Below, piece by piece: positions 1-8,962 of a stretch of 64,000 nucleotides of DNA. How positions within the stretch are numbered: position 1 is the first letter of the stretch; every line of letters starts with the position of its first letter. The stretch comes from Lysobacterales bacterium (GTDB taxonomy: Bacteria; Pseudomonadota; Gammaproteobacteria; Xanthomonadales; Ahniellaceae). The notes below the pieces were generated by a model. The model did not search any database. It saw only the letters and a program-made list of their open reading frames with translations, and was not told the DNA's origin. The position numbers and the translations under genes are program-made. The DNA lies in contig JADJCM010000001.1 of the NCBI GenBank assembly GCA_016703225.1, forward strand, positions 434,001 through 498,000, in the 5' to 3' direction.

Positions 1-327
1 CTCGATCAGGAGCGGCGCTCGGACCACCGGGAGCTTCGGCACACCGAAGAAGGACATCAGGACGGGCGCGAGCGCACCCATGCGTATCGTCAGCGTGTTC
101 GGCTCGATCGCCACCACCTCCGCATCCGCCAGGAGTGCGGATGTGGTTAGCAACTTCTCTGGATCGAAGGTGGCCCGCGCAAAGAAGTCGAAATCGACGC
201 TCTGTCGGTGACCCAACTGCAATGCGATTGCCGTCCCGCCATACAGCACGAACTCCGCGGGCAAGGCATCGAATGCATCCCATAGCGTGCGTTGCGCGGG
301 AGGCAGGATGTCGAGATGCAGCGACAT
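1..327 (-). CDS. AbiEii/AbiGii-type nucleotidyltransferase toxin family protein, N-terminal part (runs off left edge)
   Basis: Reading the minus strand from an ATG at 327 gives 109 codons without a stop to the window edge, so only the N-terminus is present. Residues about 29-50 carry the family hallmark: a GGTA motif followed by L-G-H-R and then DFDFF, the pattern of the DUF1814/AbiEii nucleotidyltransferase fold in which the G-G and D-x-D elements form the NTP site. Relatives are toxins of type IV toxin-antitoxin or abortive infection systems, but many are orphan or uncharacterised. Its antitoxin-like partner (AbiEi), if any, would lie outside the window. The gene lies 63 bases downstream of the beta-helix protein gene on the same strand. 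Family assignment is fairly secure; toxin activity is inference. Confidence 0.75.
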   Translation of the reverse strand, partial: MSLHLDILPPAQRTLWDAFDALPAEFVLYGGTAIALQLGHRQSVDFDFFARATFDPEKLLTTSALLADAEVVAIEPNTLTIRMGALAPVLMSFFGVPKLPVVRAPLLIE

Positions 328-390
328 GAGGGACGGCGCTCTGGAAGCCTGCGCGACTATAACGGATGCGGCCTCGGGCTTGGCCCCAAC

Positions 391-1782
391 TCACTCCTCG
401 AAGCCGTCGCCGAACAGGATGGCCAGGTCGATCTGCTCGTAGGCGCCGATGTCGATGGCGCCATTCTCGACGCGGCTGGCGGCGGTTCCGGGCGCGATCA
501 GTGCGCGTTGCGGCGGGTGGCGGATCGGCGGGAACAGCGGGTTGGCGAAGTGGTAGTCGGGCGCGGTCACGGTGCTGTTCGTGCCGGCATCGAGCAGCGG
601 GCTGGCGGGACTTGGCGCGAGATCGTAGCCGGCGAGATTGGCGAAACCGGGATCGCTGCCGCTGAAGGTGCCGCTGATGGTGTTGGGCAGGTTCGACGGG
701 TTCAGCACGAAGCCGGACTTGATCCAGTTGTTCGACCCGGTCACGCGCGCACCCTGGGTCCAGACCGCCTCCACGGCGCGCACCAGGGTCAGGCTGCTCG
801 TTCCTTCGCGCCAGATCACGTTGTTGTGGAATTCGAGCGACTCGATGCCATCGAACAGCCGGAACACCGTTGGGGTGTCGTTGTTGGGGTTGCGGCGCAC
901 GATGCTGTTGTTGACCACGCGGTAGCGGCCATTGCTCTGGCCGGTGGCGTCGCCGCCGAAACGCATCACCGAGCCGAAGTCGGCGGTGTGCAGGATGACG
1001 TTGCCGACCACGTCCGAGTCCTCGCGCGCCTGGCCTTCCGGAATGCCGCCGGACGGGTCCGGGCCGATCAGCTCCAGCTCGTGGTAATAGGCGCCTTCGA
1101 GCCAGTTGTAATAGATCTCGTTGCGTTCGGCGCGACTCTTGATCAGGTTGCCGCCCGGCACGCCGGCATCGAACTGGCTGTCGTGCACGTAGCTGTATTG
1201 CAGGCGAAACACCGAACCCGGATGCGCCACCTCGTCGGTCGCCATGTAGATCGCATGGTTGCTGCCGCCCGAGCCGGCGTTGAAGATCTCGCTGTACTCG
1301 ACCAGCAGCGAGCCGGAGTCGTTGTCGGCGCCGAGGATGCCGTGGCGCGGGCAATCGTGGATGTAGGCGTCGCGGATGGTGATGTCGTGCGCGTGGTGGT
1401 AGATGCAGCGGAAGGTGCCGGTGCTGGTGTTGCCGGTGCCGCTGACCTCGAAGCCCTCGAACACGACGTGGTCGGACAGGCGAAACTCGATGGTGTTGGT
1501 GCCGCCACGCAAGTGCGGGCGCTGGCCGTTGACGCGGATGCCGCGCAGGATCACCGGGTTGCCGGGCTGGCCGCCGTCGGCGGCGCCCATCACGATGCCG
1601 GGCGTGCCGACGTCATAGATCACATTGCCATCGACTTCGACGATGTCGCCGCCCTGCAGATCGACCGCGGCGAACAGTTGCGACAAGTTGACATGCGCGC
1701 GGGTCGGGCCGACCGGGTAGGTCGCGGCCTGCGCGCCGGCGGCGAGCAGCACGAGCAGCAGTGCGGAGGGGATGCGATTCAT
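391..1782 (-). CDS. Secreted right-handed beta-helix (pectate-lyase-like fold) protein with DGFE tail
   Basis: 463 residues from the ATG at 1782, chosen because it opens directly into a signal peptide (MNRIPSALLLVLLAAGAQA); an in-frame ATG 33 bases upstream would add non-signal residues. The body is rich in short N/G-containing beta turns such as NSIVRR, SLEFHNNVI, ITIRDAYIHDC and LLVEYSEIF, spaced as in the parallel beta-helix repeats (PbH1) of polysaccharide lyases and related surface proteins. No lyase catalytic set was identified, so the substrate is unknown. The last residues, LAILFGDGFEE, match the tail found on three other secreted proteins here. Probably periplasmic or extracellular. 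Confidence 0.8.
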   Translation of the reverse strand: MNRIPSALLLVLLAAGAQAATYPVGPTRAHVNLSQLFAAVDLQGGDIVEVDGNVIYDVGTPGIVMGAADGGQPGNPVILRGIRVNGQRPHLRGGTNTIEFRLSDHVVFEGFEVSGTGNTSTGTFRCIYHHAHDITIRDAYIHDCPRHGILGADNDSGSLLVEYSEIFNAGSGGSNHAIYMATDEVAHPGSVFRLQYSYVHDSQFDAGVPGGNLIKSRAERNEIYYNWLEGAYYHELELIGPDPSGGIPEGQAREDSDVVGNVILHTADFGSVMRFGGDATGQSNGRYRVVNNSIVRRNPNNDTPTVFRLFDGIESLEFHNNVIWREGTSSLTLVRAVEAVWTQGARVTGSNNWIKSGFVLNPSNLPNTISGTFSGSDPGFANLAGYDLAPSPASPLLDAGTNSTVTAPDYHFANPLFPPIRHPPQRALIAPGTAASRVENGAIDIGAYEQIDLAILFGDGFEE

Positions 1783-1882
1783 GGCGCCTCGTCTCGGATG
1801 GGCAGACACCAGCATACGCGCGCAGGCTCGGCGCGACCGGCGACGCCGTCACGATCGCGACTGGCCCGCGCGGCTGTGGGCC

Positions 1883-4800
1883 TCAGGGCTGGCTTGCAGC
1901 CTGCTCCAGCAACTTCTGCACACGCTTCTCGCTCACCGGCTCGCGCGTGCCGAGTTCCTGCGCGAACAGCTGCACACGCAGCTCTTCAAGCAGGAAGCGC
2001 AGCTCTTCGCAGCGCTCGCGCGGCAGCTTCGCGGCAAGGCGATCGAGCTGCGCTTCGAAGTCGCGCACGATGAGCATGCGCGCCTGGTCCTTGCGCGGGT
2101 CGTTCTGCAGGCGTTCGGCGCGCAGGCGCATGGCCTTCAGGTAACGCGGCAGTTCACGCAGGCGCGTGAGCGGGAAAGCCTTCGCGAAACCCGCGAATAC
2201 CAGGCGCCGATGCTGTTCGCGCAAGTCCTCGAAGTTCGCGGTCGCGAAACCCATCAGCGGCGGCTTCAGTTTGGGCAGCAGTTCGGCATGCGCGGCGAGC
2301 ACGGCCTCGACCGCCTTCAGGCGCTCGATGCTGTCGGTGAACAGGCGCTTCTCGATGGCATTGAACGAGAGCCGGAAGCTGTCGTCCGAACGCGCGCTGC
2401 GCGGATCGGCCTGCAGCAGATCGGCGAGTGCGCCTTCGACAATGTCGTCGCGCAACTGGTCGGGTGAGGCGATCGGCGTGTAGGCGAGCGCAAGCTTGGG
2501 TGCGAGCGGCAACTGTTTGCGCGCCTGCTTGCACTTCTCGACGAGCGCGACCCGCAGCAGACGCTCGATGCCGGCGCGGTGCGCCGCCGCGGCTTCGTCG
2601 GCGCGTTCGAACACGACCAGGTCGACACGGTGACCACGATCGACCAGCGCCGGAAATGCCGACAGCCCGGTGTCGGTCTTCACGATCTCCGGGATGGCCT
2701 GCGACGGCAGGCTGCGTACGTCCTCGCGCGCGATGTCGCGACTGGTCTGCTCCGCAAACGCCTCGCGCGCCAGCGCACCGAACTCGCGCCGCAAGGCCAG
2801 CAGATCGCGACCGACCGCGAGCGTCTTCTTCGCGGCATCGAGCAAGCGGAAACGCATGCGCAGGAAGGCCGGCAACGCGGCGTCGGCTTCCTGCAGCAGG
2901 GTCACCGCCACCTCGATTCCGGCGATTTTGCCCAACCACGTCGCAAGCGCCTGCAGCAAGCCGCGTTCGCCAGGCGGCTCGGCCTGCACGAAGGCCCGTG
3001 CGAAGTCGGGCGCCGGCACGAAGTTGCGGCGCACGCTCTTCGGCAGTGCCCGGATGAGTTCCGCAACCTTGGCCTCGAGCAGGCCGGGCACCAACCACTG
3101 CGCGCGCGTCTCCGAGACCGCATTCAGCAGCGACAGGGGCAGATCGAGCGTGACGCCATCCTCGTCGAGCTGCGGATCGAACGCATAATGCAGTTTCAGC
3201 CGCTGGTTGCCGACGATGAAACTCTCCGGGAAGCGCTCGGCAGTGGACGCACCGGCTTCGAGCACATCACTGAGCGACCACTCCAGCCCACGCCGCAGTT
3301 CCGGATCGAGACGTTTGACCCAGTCGTCAAAGGCCTTGCTCGTCGCGATGCCTTCCGGCAATCGTCCTTCCCACCATCGAGCCAGATCCTCGGGCGCACG
3401 CAACAGGCCATGTCGTCGTTGTTTCGCTTCCTCGGCGGCGGCCTGGGCAAGCACGCGCCGGTTGTGCGCGATGACCACCGCCTTGGCATCGAGTTCACAC
3501 GGCACCAGTGCGTCGCGGATGAAGATCGCGCGCGCCTGCGCCGGATCGATGGTGCCGAAGTGCACCGGGCGACGCTCGACCAAGGTCAGACCGAACAGGG
3601 TGATTTGTTCATAGGCCATGACCTGGCCGCGACCGCGGTTCCAGTGCGGATCATGATGCGCACGCTTGATCAGGTGCGCCGCCTCCTGCACCGCCCACTC
3701 CGGTTCGATGCGCGCATTCATGATCGCGTACAGCTTCTGCGTGTCGAGCAGGGTCGCCGACAGCAGCCACGACGGTGGCGCCTTGGCAACGAAGGAGCCG
3801 GGGAAGATTGCGTAACGCTTGCCGCGCGTGCCCTGGTACTGACCCTTCTCGTCCTTGCGCGCCAGGTTCGCCGGCAAGCCGGCCAACAAGGCCCGATGCA
3901 GCGCCTCGAACGAGGCCGCCTCGCGGTTCAGCGACCAGCCCAGTTCATCACCGAGCACCAGCAGCTGGCGATGCAGCTCGCGCCATTCGCGCATGCGCAG
4001 GAAACTCAGGAAATGCTTCTCGCACCAGTCGCGCAGCTTGGACTGGGTCAGTTCCTCGTGCGCGGCGGCATGGGCTTCCCACAGCTTCAGCACCGCGACG
4101 AAGTCCGACTTCGGATCGGCAAACTGCGCATGCGCCAGGTCCGCGGCCTGCTTGGCGTCGGCCGGGCGCTCACGCGGATCCTGGATGGACAGGAAGGACG
4201 CGATGATCATCAGCTCGCGCGCGGCGCCGTGCTGCTGCGCGGCGATCAGCATGCGCGCCAGCTTGGCGTCGATCGGAATGCGTGCCATCTCGCGGCCGAG
4301 CGCGGTCAGCTGGTGGCGCGCCTCGCCGATCGCACCGAGTTCGACCAGCTGGCTCACGCCCTCGTTGATCGCGCGTTCGTCCGGACGTTCGAGGAACGGG
4401 AACTGCGCAATGTCGCCGAGCCCGAGGCTCAACATGCGCAGCACCACGTTCGCCAACGAGGCGCGCAAGATCTCGGGATCGGTGTAGCGCGGCCGCGCCG
4501 TGAAATCGGCCTCGTCGTACAGGCGGATGCACAGACCTGGCCCGAGTCGCCCGCAGCGGCCCTTGCGCTGGTCGGCGCTCGCCTGCGAAATCGGCTCGAT
4601 GTGCAGGCGCTGCACCTTGTGGCGCGGGCTGTAGCGACCGACGCGGGCGCTGCCGGTGTCGATCACGGCGCGGATGCGCGGCACCGTCAGCGAGGTCTCG
4701 GCCACGTTCGTGGTCAACACGATGCGCCGCTTCGGGCCGGGATGGAACACGCGGTCCTGCTCCTTCGCGGACAGGCGCGCGTACAGCGGCAAGATCTCGG

Positions 4801-5758
4801 TCTCGCGGAAGTTGCGTCGCGACAGGGCCAGGTGGGCGTCGCGGATTTCACGTTCGCCGGGCAGGAACACCAGCACGTCGGCGAGCGCCTCGCTGCGCCC
4901 GATCTCCTCGACCGCCGCGATGATCGCCTGATTCACACCGCGCTCGTCGCGATCTTCGGCCAGCGGCCGATATCGCACCTCTACCGGATACGTGCGTCCC
5001 TCGACATCGATCACCGGCGCGCCGTCGAAATGTTCGGAGAAACGCGCGGTGTCGATCGTCGCCGAGGTCACGATCAGCTTCAGGTCACGTCGCTTGGCCA
5101 GCAACTGCTTCAGGTAACCGAGCAGGAAGTCGATGTTGAGGCTGCGCTCGTGCGCCTCGTCGAGGATGAGGGTGTCGTACTGGTTCAGGAAACGGTCGCG
5201 CTGAGTTTCCGCGAGCATGATGCCGTCGGTCATGAACTTGATCAGCGAGGTCTCGGCAACCTGCTCGGTAAAACGCACCTGGAAGCCGACCCCTTGCCCG
5301 ACCTGGGTCCCGAGCTCCTCGGCGACGCGGCGCGCCACGCTGCGCGCGGCGATGCGACGCGGCTGCGTGCAGCCGATCAAGCCATCGACGCCGCGCCCGG
5401 CGGCGAGCGCGAGCAGCGGCAATTGCGTGGTCTTGCCGGAACCGGTCTCACCCGCAACCACGACGACCTGGTGCTCGCGAATCGCTTTCACGATGGCGTC
5501 GGCCTCGCGCGCGATCGGCAGGGTCTCGTCGAGTTTGATCGCCGGCACCGCCGCCGCACGCGCCGCACGTTTGCCGGCGCTGGCGTCGATCGCCGCGGCG
5601 AGTGCGGTCAGGCGCGCGTCGTCGATTGCGGTCTTGGCCGCGATCAGCTGGTCCAGGCGTTGGCGCAGCCGTGACCGATCGCGCCCGAGCACTTCGCCCA
5701 AGCGTCGCCGCAGCGCGCCGAGTTCAACGCTTCGATTGGCGGGGTCGATCGGATCCAT
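1883..5758 (-). CDS. hrpA: ATP-dependent RNA helicase HrpA (DEAH box)
   Basis: 1291 residues, the usual length of HrpA. The helicase core shows Walker A GETGSGKTTQLP near residue 104, DEAH box DEAHERS near residue 199, SAT motif (VTSATID), and motif VI region QRKGRCGRLGPG. It is followed by the helicase-associated and OB-fold regions and a long C-terminal DUF3418 region typical of bacterial HrpA. The enzyme unwinds RNA using ATP and in Escherichia coli takes part in mRNA processing and rescue of collided ribosomes; it is cytoplasmic. The start at 5758 gives a normal N-terminus and lies 67 bases from the divergent dps start. A thousand-residue open frame on the opposite strand is a shadow of this gene. 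Confidence 0.95.
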   Translation of the reverse strand: MDPIDPANRSVELGALRRRLGEVLGRDRSRLRQRLDQLIAAKTAIDDARLTALAAAIDASAGKRAARAAAVPAIKLDETLPIAREADAIVKAIREHQVVVVAGETGSGKTTQLPLLALAAGRGVDGLIGCTQPRRIAARSVARRVAEELGTQVGQGVGFQVRFTEQVAETSLIKFMTDGIMLAETQRDRFLNQYDTLILDEAHERSLNIDFLLGYLKQLLAKRRDLKLIVTSATIDTARFSEHFDGAPVIDVEGRTYPVEVRYRPLAEDRDERGVNQAIIAAVEEIGRSEALADVLVFLPGEREIRDAHLALSRRNFRETEILPLYARLSAKEQDRVFHPGPKRRIVLTTNVAETSLTVPRIRAVIDTGSARVGRYSPRHKVQRLHIEPISQASADQRKGRCGRLGPGLCIRLYDEADFTARPRYTDPEILRASLANVVLRMLSLGLGDIAQFPFLERPDERAINEGVSQLVELGAIGEARHQLTALGREMARIPIDAKLARMLIAAQQHGAARELMIIASFLSIQDPRERPADAKQAADLAHAQFADPKSDFVAVLKLWEAHAAAHEELTQSKLRDWCEKHFLSFLRMREWRELHRQLLVLGDELGWSLNREAASFEALHRALLAGLPANLARKDEKGQYQGTRGKRYAIFPGSFVAKAPPSWLLSATLLDTQKLYAIMNARIEPEWAVQEAAHLIKRAHHDPHWNRGRGQVMAYEQITLFGLTLVERRPVHFGTIDPAQARAIFIRDALVPCELDAKAVVIAHNRRVLAQAAAEEAKQRRHGLLRAPEDLARWWEGRLPEGIATSKAFDDWVKRLDPELRRGLEWSLSDVLEAGASTAERFPESFIVGNQRLKLHYAFDPQLDEDGVTLDLPLSLLNAVSETRAQWLVPGLLEAKVAELIRALPKSVRRNFVPAPDFARAFVQAEPPGERGLLQALATWLGKIAGIEVAVTLLQEADAALPAFLRMRFRLLDAAKKTLAVGRDLLALRREFGALAREAFAEQTSRDIAREDVRSLPSQAIPEIVKTDTGLSAFPALVDRGHRVDLVVFERADEAAAAHRAGIERLLRVALVEKCKQARKQLPLAPKLALAYTPIASPDQLRDDIVEGALADLLQADPRSARSDDSFRLSFNAIEKRLFTDSIERLKAVEAVLAAHAELLPKLKPPLMGFATANFEDLREQHRRLVFAGFAKAFPLTRLRELPRYLKAMRLRAERLQNDPRKDQARMLIVRDFEAQLDRLAAKLPRERCEELRFLLEELRVQLFAQELGTREPVSEKRVQKLLEQAASQP

Positions 5759-5771
5759 CCAGACGATTCAC

Positions 5772-5800
5772 TTCAACCGCGGCTTCGGGCCGACTAGTCT
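5772..5800 (+). promoter_or_regulatory. Candidate sigma-70 promoter of dps
   Basis: TTCAAC (5772-5777), a 17-base spacer, then TAGTCT (5795-5800), 25 bases before the dps ATG. The -35 is a weak match to TTGACA; the -10 resembles other T-A-G-N-N-T elements in this window. The leader contains a ribosome binding site CCGGAGA at 5814-5820. Confidence 0.35.
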
Positions 5801-5825
5801 AGCGATACCCCTACCGGAGACCGCC

Positions 5826-6302
5826 ATGAACGCACCCGCCATCGACATCGGCATTCCCGAAGCGACGCGCAAGGACATCGCCGATGGCCTGTCGCGTCTG
5901 CTCGCGGATACCTACACGCTGTATCTGAAGACGCACAACTTCCACTGGAACGTCACCGGGCCGATGTTCAACACGCTGCATCTGATGTTCGAGACGCACT
6001 ACAACGAACTCGCGCTCGCGGTGGACCTGATCGCCGAGCGCATCCGCGCGCTCGGATTCCCGGCACCGGGCAGCTATCGCGCCTACGCGCAGCTGTCGTC
6101 GATCGCGGAGGCCGAGGGCGTGCCCGACGCCAGCGAGATGATCCGCCAGCTGGTGCAGGGCCAGGAAGCCGTGGTGCGCACCGCGCGTTCGGTGTTTCCG
6201 CTGACCAACGACGCCAGCGACCAGGCCAGCGCCGACCTGCTCACCCAACGCATGCAGGTGCACGAGAAGACCGCCTGGATGCTGCGCAGCCTGCTCGGCT
6301 GA
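5826..6302 (+). CDS. dps: Dps family DNA-binding ferritin-like protein
   Basis: 158 residues. Dps proteins form dodecamers that oxidise and store iron using hydrogen peroxide and coat DNA in stress and stationary phase. The ferroxidase signature is visible: the helix with KTHNFHWNVTGPMF near residue 35-50, then ETHYNELA and DLIAERIRALG, supplying the conserved His, Asp and Glu ligands at the subunit interface. The ATG at 5826 is preceded by CCGGAGA at a proper distance. The gene is monocistronic: hrpA diverges upstream and a membrane protein gene converges, its stop lying only 3 bases beyond the dps stop. Confidence 0.92.
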   Translation: MNAPAIDIGIPEATRKDIADGLSRLLADTYTLYLKTHNFHWNVTGPMFNTLHLMFETHYNELALAVDLIAERIRALGFPAPGSYRAYAQLSSIAEAEGVPDASEMIRQLVQGQEAVVRTARSVFPLTNDASDQASADLLTQRMQVHEKTAWMLRSLLG

Positions 6303-6305
6303 ATC

Positions 6306-7637
6306 TCACTCGGAAGCTTGCGGCGCGAACAGGAACGGGATCTCGTGCTCGATGGTCGGCGGCAGCCAGTCATCGGCGTGCGCCGCAGTGAGTCCGGCCG
6401 GACGCCAGGTCACGGCCAGGCGCTGCGGCCCGGGCGCCACGCCCGCCAGCGAAACCCAACCTTGCAGCCCGCGCAGCTCGAGGTCATTGCGTTGCATCGG
6501 CACGAAACCATCGAGCGCCACCTCGCGGCCGTTGAGCCGTACCCGCCACAGCCGCGCCAGGCATCGGGTTGCGGCGGCACCGGTGGGATCGGGACAGTTG
6601 GATGCGAGCAGCGGGTCGTCGATCAGCGGCAGATAGGGCAGGAACAGGACCAGCCAGCGCGTGGACTCGACCGGCGCCGGAATCAGCGGCCCCGGTCGAA
6701 AGCGGTCGCGCGGCACGCGCGTCGATTCGTAGTACTTGCCATGCGCCAGCGCCGGCAGCGCGCTGAAATTGATCACCCGCTGCTCGGACGAAGTATCGAA
6801 GGCGATCGCCGACTGGAAGTAGCGCATGCCAACCAGCGGCACCAGCGCCATCGCGCCAAGGAACAACAGGTGGAACAGCCACGGCCGGGTGTTGCTCTGC
6901 AGGGTCAGTTGTACCGGGCGCAGCAACCGGTTCGGCAACAGGACACCGGAGACGCCGCGCAACAGTGCGACCAGGTGTCGGTAGCTGCGGCTTTCCTGCA
7001 ACGCCGGAAAGCGCCGTGCGAGCACGGCGTCGAGCAGCCACGACAGCAGCATCGCGCCGAGCAACAGCGCCAGCAGCACCTGTCCGACCAGCGCGAGCGC
7101 AGCGTTGGTGGCGCCGAGCCAACCACCGACCAGCGCCGCCAGCGCGAACAACGCGCTCAGCACCAGCGCCGCCCACAACGATGCCAGCGCGCCGAAAGTG
7201 ATCACCGCGAACAGCGTCGACGCGGCACGATCCGCGGCCTCGATCGCCGCATCGATCGACGGGATGCGTTCGCGCCACTGCGCGTGGCCGATCGGCCCGA
7301 GACCGGCGATGCGCTCCCACCGGATGCCCTCCGGGAACACCGACTTCAGCCCGATCAAGCCAACCCAGTAGGCGCGGATGCCGATGTGCACCGCGAACAG
7401 CGCCCCGAGTACCCAGGCCAGGCCGATCGCCATCACCACGCCCATGTTGGCCGCGGCAATCGCGGCCAGCGGCAGCAGCCAGTACGCAGCCATGTAGCGC
7501 TCGACCCGCCAGCCCGGTACCGCGAACAAGGCGAACATGATGAGGCCGGAAACCAGCAACTCCAGTTCGTCGGTGCGTTCGCGCATGCGCTCGAACGAGA
7601 TGCGTGGCGCCGGAACGCCTGGGATTTCCTGGGACAT
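6306..7637 (-). CDS. Polytopic membrane protein of unknown function
   Basis: 443 residues from the ATG at 7637; longer in-frame starts exist but this one opens with a cytoplasmic segment (MSQEIPGVPAPRISFER) followed by hydrophobic helices. About five or six membrane segments can be seen (for example LVSGLIMFALFAV, MGVVMAIGLAWVLGALF, AALVLSALFALAALVG, VLLALLLGAMLLSWLL, LFHLLFLGAMALVPLVG), then a long soluble C-terminal part of about 160 residues containing CPDPTGAAATRC. I do not recognise the family. It converges with dps and diverges from the S1/P1 nuclease gene, so it seems to be a single-gene unit. Confidence 0.72.
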   Translation of the reverse strand: MSQEIPGVPAPRISFERMRERTDELELLVSGLIMFALFAVPGWRVERYMAAYWLLPLAAIAAANMGVVMAIGLAWVLGALFAVHIGIRAYWVGLIGLKSVFPEGIRWERIAGLGPIGHAQWRERIPSIDAAIEAADRAASTLFAVITFGALASLWAALVLSALFALAALVGGWLGATNAALALVGQVLLALLLGAMLLSWLLDAVLARRFPALQESRSYRHLVALLRGVSGVLLPNRLLRPVQLTLQSNTRPWLFHLLFLGAMALVPLVGMRYFQSAIAFDTSSEQRVINFSALPALAHGKYYESTRVPRDRFRPGPLIPAPVESTRWLVLFLPYLPLIDDPLLASNCPDPTGAAATRCLARLWRVRLNGREVALDGFVPMQRNDLELRGLQGWVSLAGVAPGPQRLAVTWRPAGLTAAHADDWLPPTIEHEIPFLFAPQASE

Positions 7638-7679
7638 CGGGCGCGAGCCTCGCTGGCGAGGGCCGATTATGCCCGGCCG

Positions 7680-7709
7680 TTGCGCCGGCCGAAACGAGGC
7701 CGCTAGAGT
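7680..7709 (+). promoter_or_regulatory. Candidate promoter placing transcription start at the nuclease ATG (leaderless)
   Basis: TTGCGC (7680-7685), 18-base spacer, TAGAGT (7704-7709). The ATG of the nuclease gene is at 7716, the expected start point of transcription for this -10, and no Shine-Dalgarno sequence precedes it. Inferred from spacing only. Confidence 0.3.
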
Positions 7710-7715
7710 GCCGCA

Positions 7716-8537
7716 ATGAACCCCGATGGCTTCGTTCCGATCCTGCGCCGCGTGCTCCTGCTTCTGTTGGTGGCAGCGGCGCCGCCGATTGCCGCCTGGG
7801 GTCCGCATGGGCACCAGGTGGTGGCCGAGATCGCCGCGCGCGAACTCACGCCGTCGGCACGTGCCGAAGTCGAAGCCCTGCTTGGCGACCGCGCCAGCAA
7901 CGCCATGCGCGAGGCCAGCACCTGGGCTGACGAAATCCGCGGTGAACCCGAATGGCGCCACACCGGCGGCTGGCACTACCTGAACTTCGAGCGCGGCGAC
8001 TGCCGCTACGTCGCGCGCAAGGCCTGCCGCAATGGCGACTGCGTGGTCGGCGCGATCCAGCGCCAGGCGCGCGTGCTCGCCGACCGCAAGGCGACTGCGC
8101 TACGGCGCACGCAGGCACTGCGCTTCCTCATCCACTTCGTCGGCGATGTGCACCAACCGCTGCACGCCGGCTATCGCGACGACCGCGGCGGCAACGATTT
8201 CCAGGTGCGCAACCGTCGCGATGGCGACAACCTGCACGGCTTCTGGGACCAGGACCTGCTGCGCGCGGCGCGCGGCGAGTTGCAGGTGATGGCGCATGCC
8301 CACGACCTGCTGCAACAACCCGGCGCGGAGCCAGACCGGCGTTGGGGCGAATCGGCGCCAGTCACGTGGGCGGAGGCCAGTTGCGAGATCGTGCAGCGCG
8401 ACGATTTCTACCCGGAGCGCGGACGCATCACGCCGGATTACATCGCGCGTTTCTCGCCAGTAGCCGACGCGCAACTGGAAGCGGCCGGGCATCGCCTCGG
8501 GGCATTGCTCAACACCCTGCTCGGAGCGCGCCGATGA
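7716..8537 (+). CDS. Secreted S1/P1-type nuclease
   Basis: 273 residues. S1/P1 nucleases are zinc enzymes that cut single-stranded DNA/RNA and remove 3' phosphates. After a signal peptide (residues about 1-27) the mature protein starts with Trp in AAWGPHGHQ, as in the family where the N-terminal Trp binds zinc. Further zinc ligands are visible in HYLNFE, the HFVGDVHQPLHAG block, GGNDF and DNLHGFWD. Cys pairs (CRYVARKACRNGDC) may form disulfides, consistent with export. Its stop overlaps the start of the receiver-domain gene by 4 bases (ATGA), so the two are translated together. Confidence 0.9.
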   Translation: MNPDGFVPILRRVLLLLLVAAAPPIAAWGPHGHQVVAEIAARELTPSARAEVEALLGDRASNAMREASTWADEIRGEPEWRHTGGWHYLNFERGDCRYVARKACRNGDCVVGAIQRQARVLADRKATALRRTQALRFLIHFVGDVHQPLHAGYRDDRGGNDFQVRNRRDGDNLHGFWDQDLLRAARGELQVMAHAHDLLQQPGAEPDRRWGESAPVTWAEASCEIVQRDDFYPERGRITPDYIARFSPVADAQLEAAGHRLGALLNTLLGARR

Positions 8538-8923
8538 GTGCCGAACGACCGCGTGTGCTGGTACTCGACGACGACCCCGACATGCAGGTGCTGCTGCAGG
8601 CGCTGCTCGAACACGCCGGCGCCTGCGCGGTCGTCGCCGGCGATGCCGCCACCGCGGCCGCGGCGCTGACGGAACCGTTCGACCTGGTGCTGCTCGACCT
8701 GGTCATGCCACCGGGCGTGCATGAAGCGCTGGTCGACCTGCTTGCCGGGCTCGCCGCGGCACCGCCGATCGTGCTGCTCTCGGGCAGCGACCGCCATACC
8801 TTGGCGGAGGCGCGCGCGCGCATCGACGCGCGTGGGCTGGTCGTGCTCGACGCACTGGTGAAGCCGGTGCGTCTCGATGCACTGTCGGGACTGCTCGCCC
8901 GCTGCCAGCAACAGCGCGCGTGA
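8534..8923 (+). CDS. Stand-alone response-regulator receiver domain protein
   Basis: 129 residues, a single CheY-like receiver domain with no output domain. Acidic pocket LDDDPD near residues 14-19, phospho-acceptor Asp in LVLLDLVMP near residue 55, Ser in VLLSGSD and the conserved Lys in LVKPVR near residue 110. Such proteins act by phosphorylation-dependent protein contacts. It is coupled to the nuclease gene by an ATGA overlap, although the functional link between a secreted nuclease and a cytoplasmic receiver is not clear. No kinase is adjacent. Confidence 0.85.
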   Translation: MSAERPRVLVLDDDPDMQVLLQALLEHAGACAVVAGDAATAAAALTEPFDLVLLDLVMPPGVHEALVDLLAGLAAAPPIVLLSGSDRHTLAEARARIDARGLVVLDALVKPVRLDALSGLLARCQQQRA

Positions 8924-8962
8924 AGTTCGCGTGATTTCCCGCTGCCTGCCGGCGCGGGCGGG

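Noticed and set aside
2579..5674. Open frame of 1031 codons on the plus strand
   Set aside because: It lies wholly opposite hrpA, which has all helicase motifs; the antisense protein has no domain sense. High-GC genes often leave open frames on the other strand.
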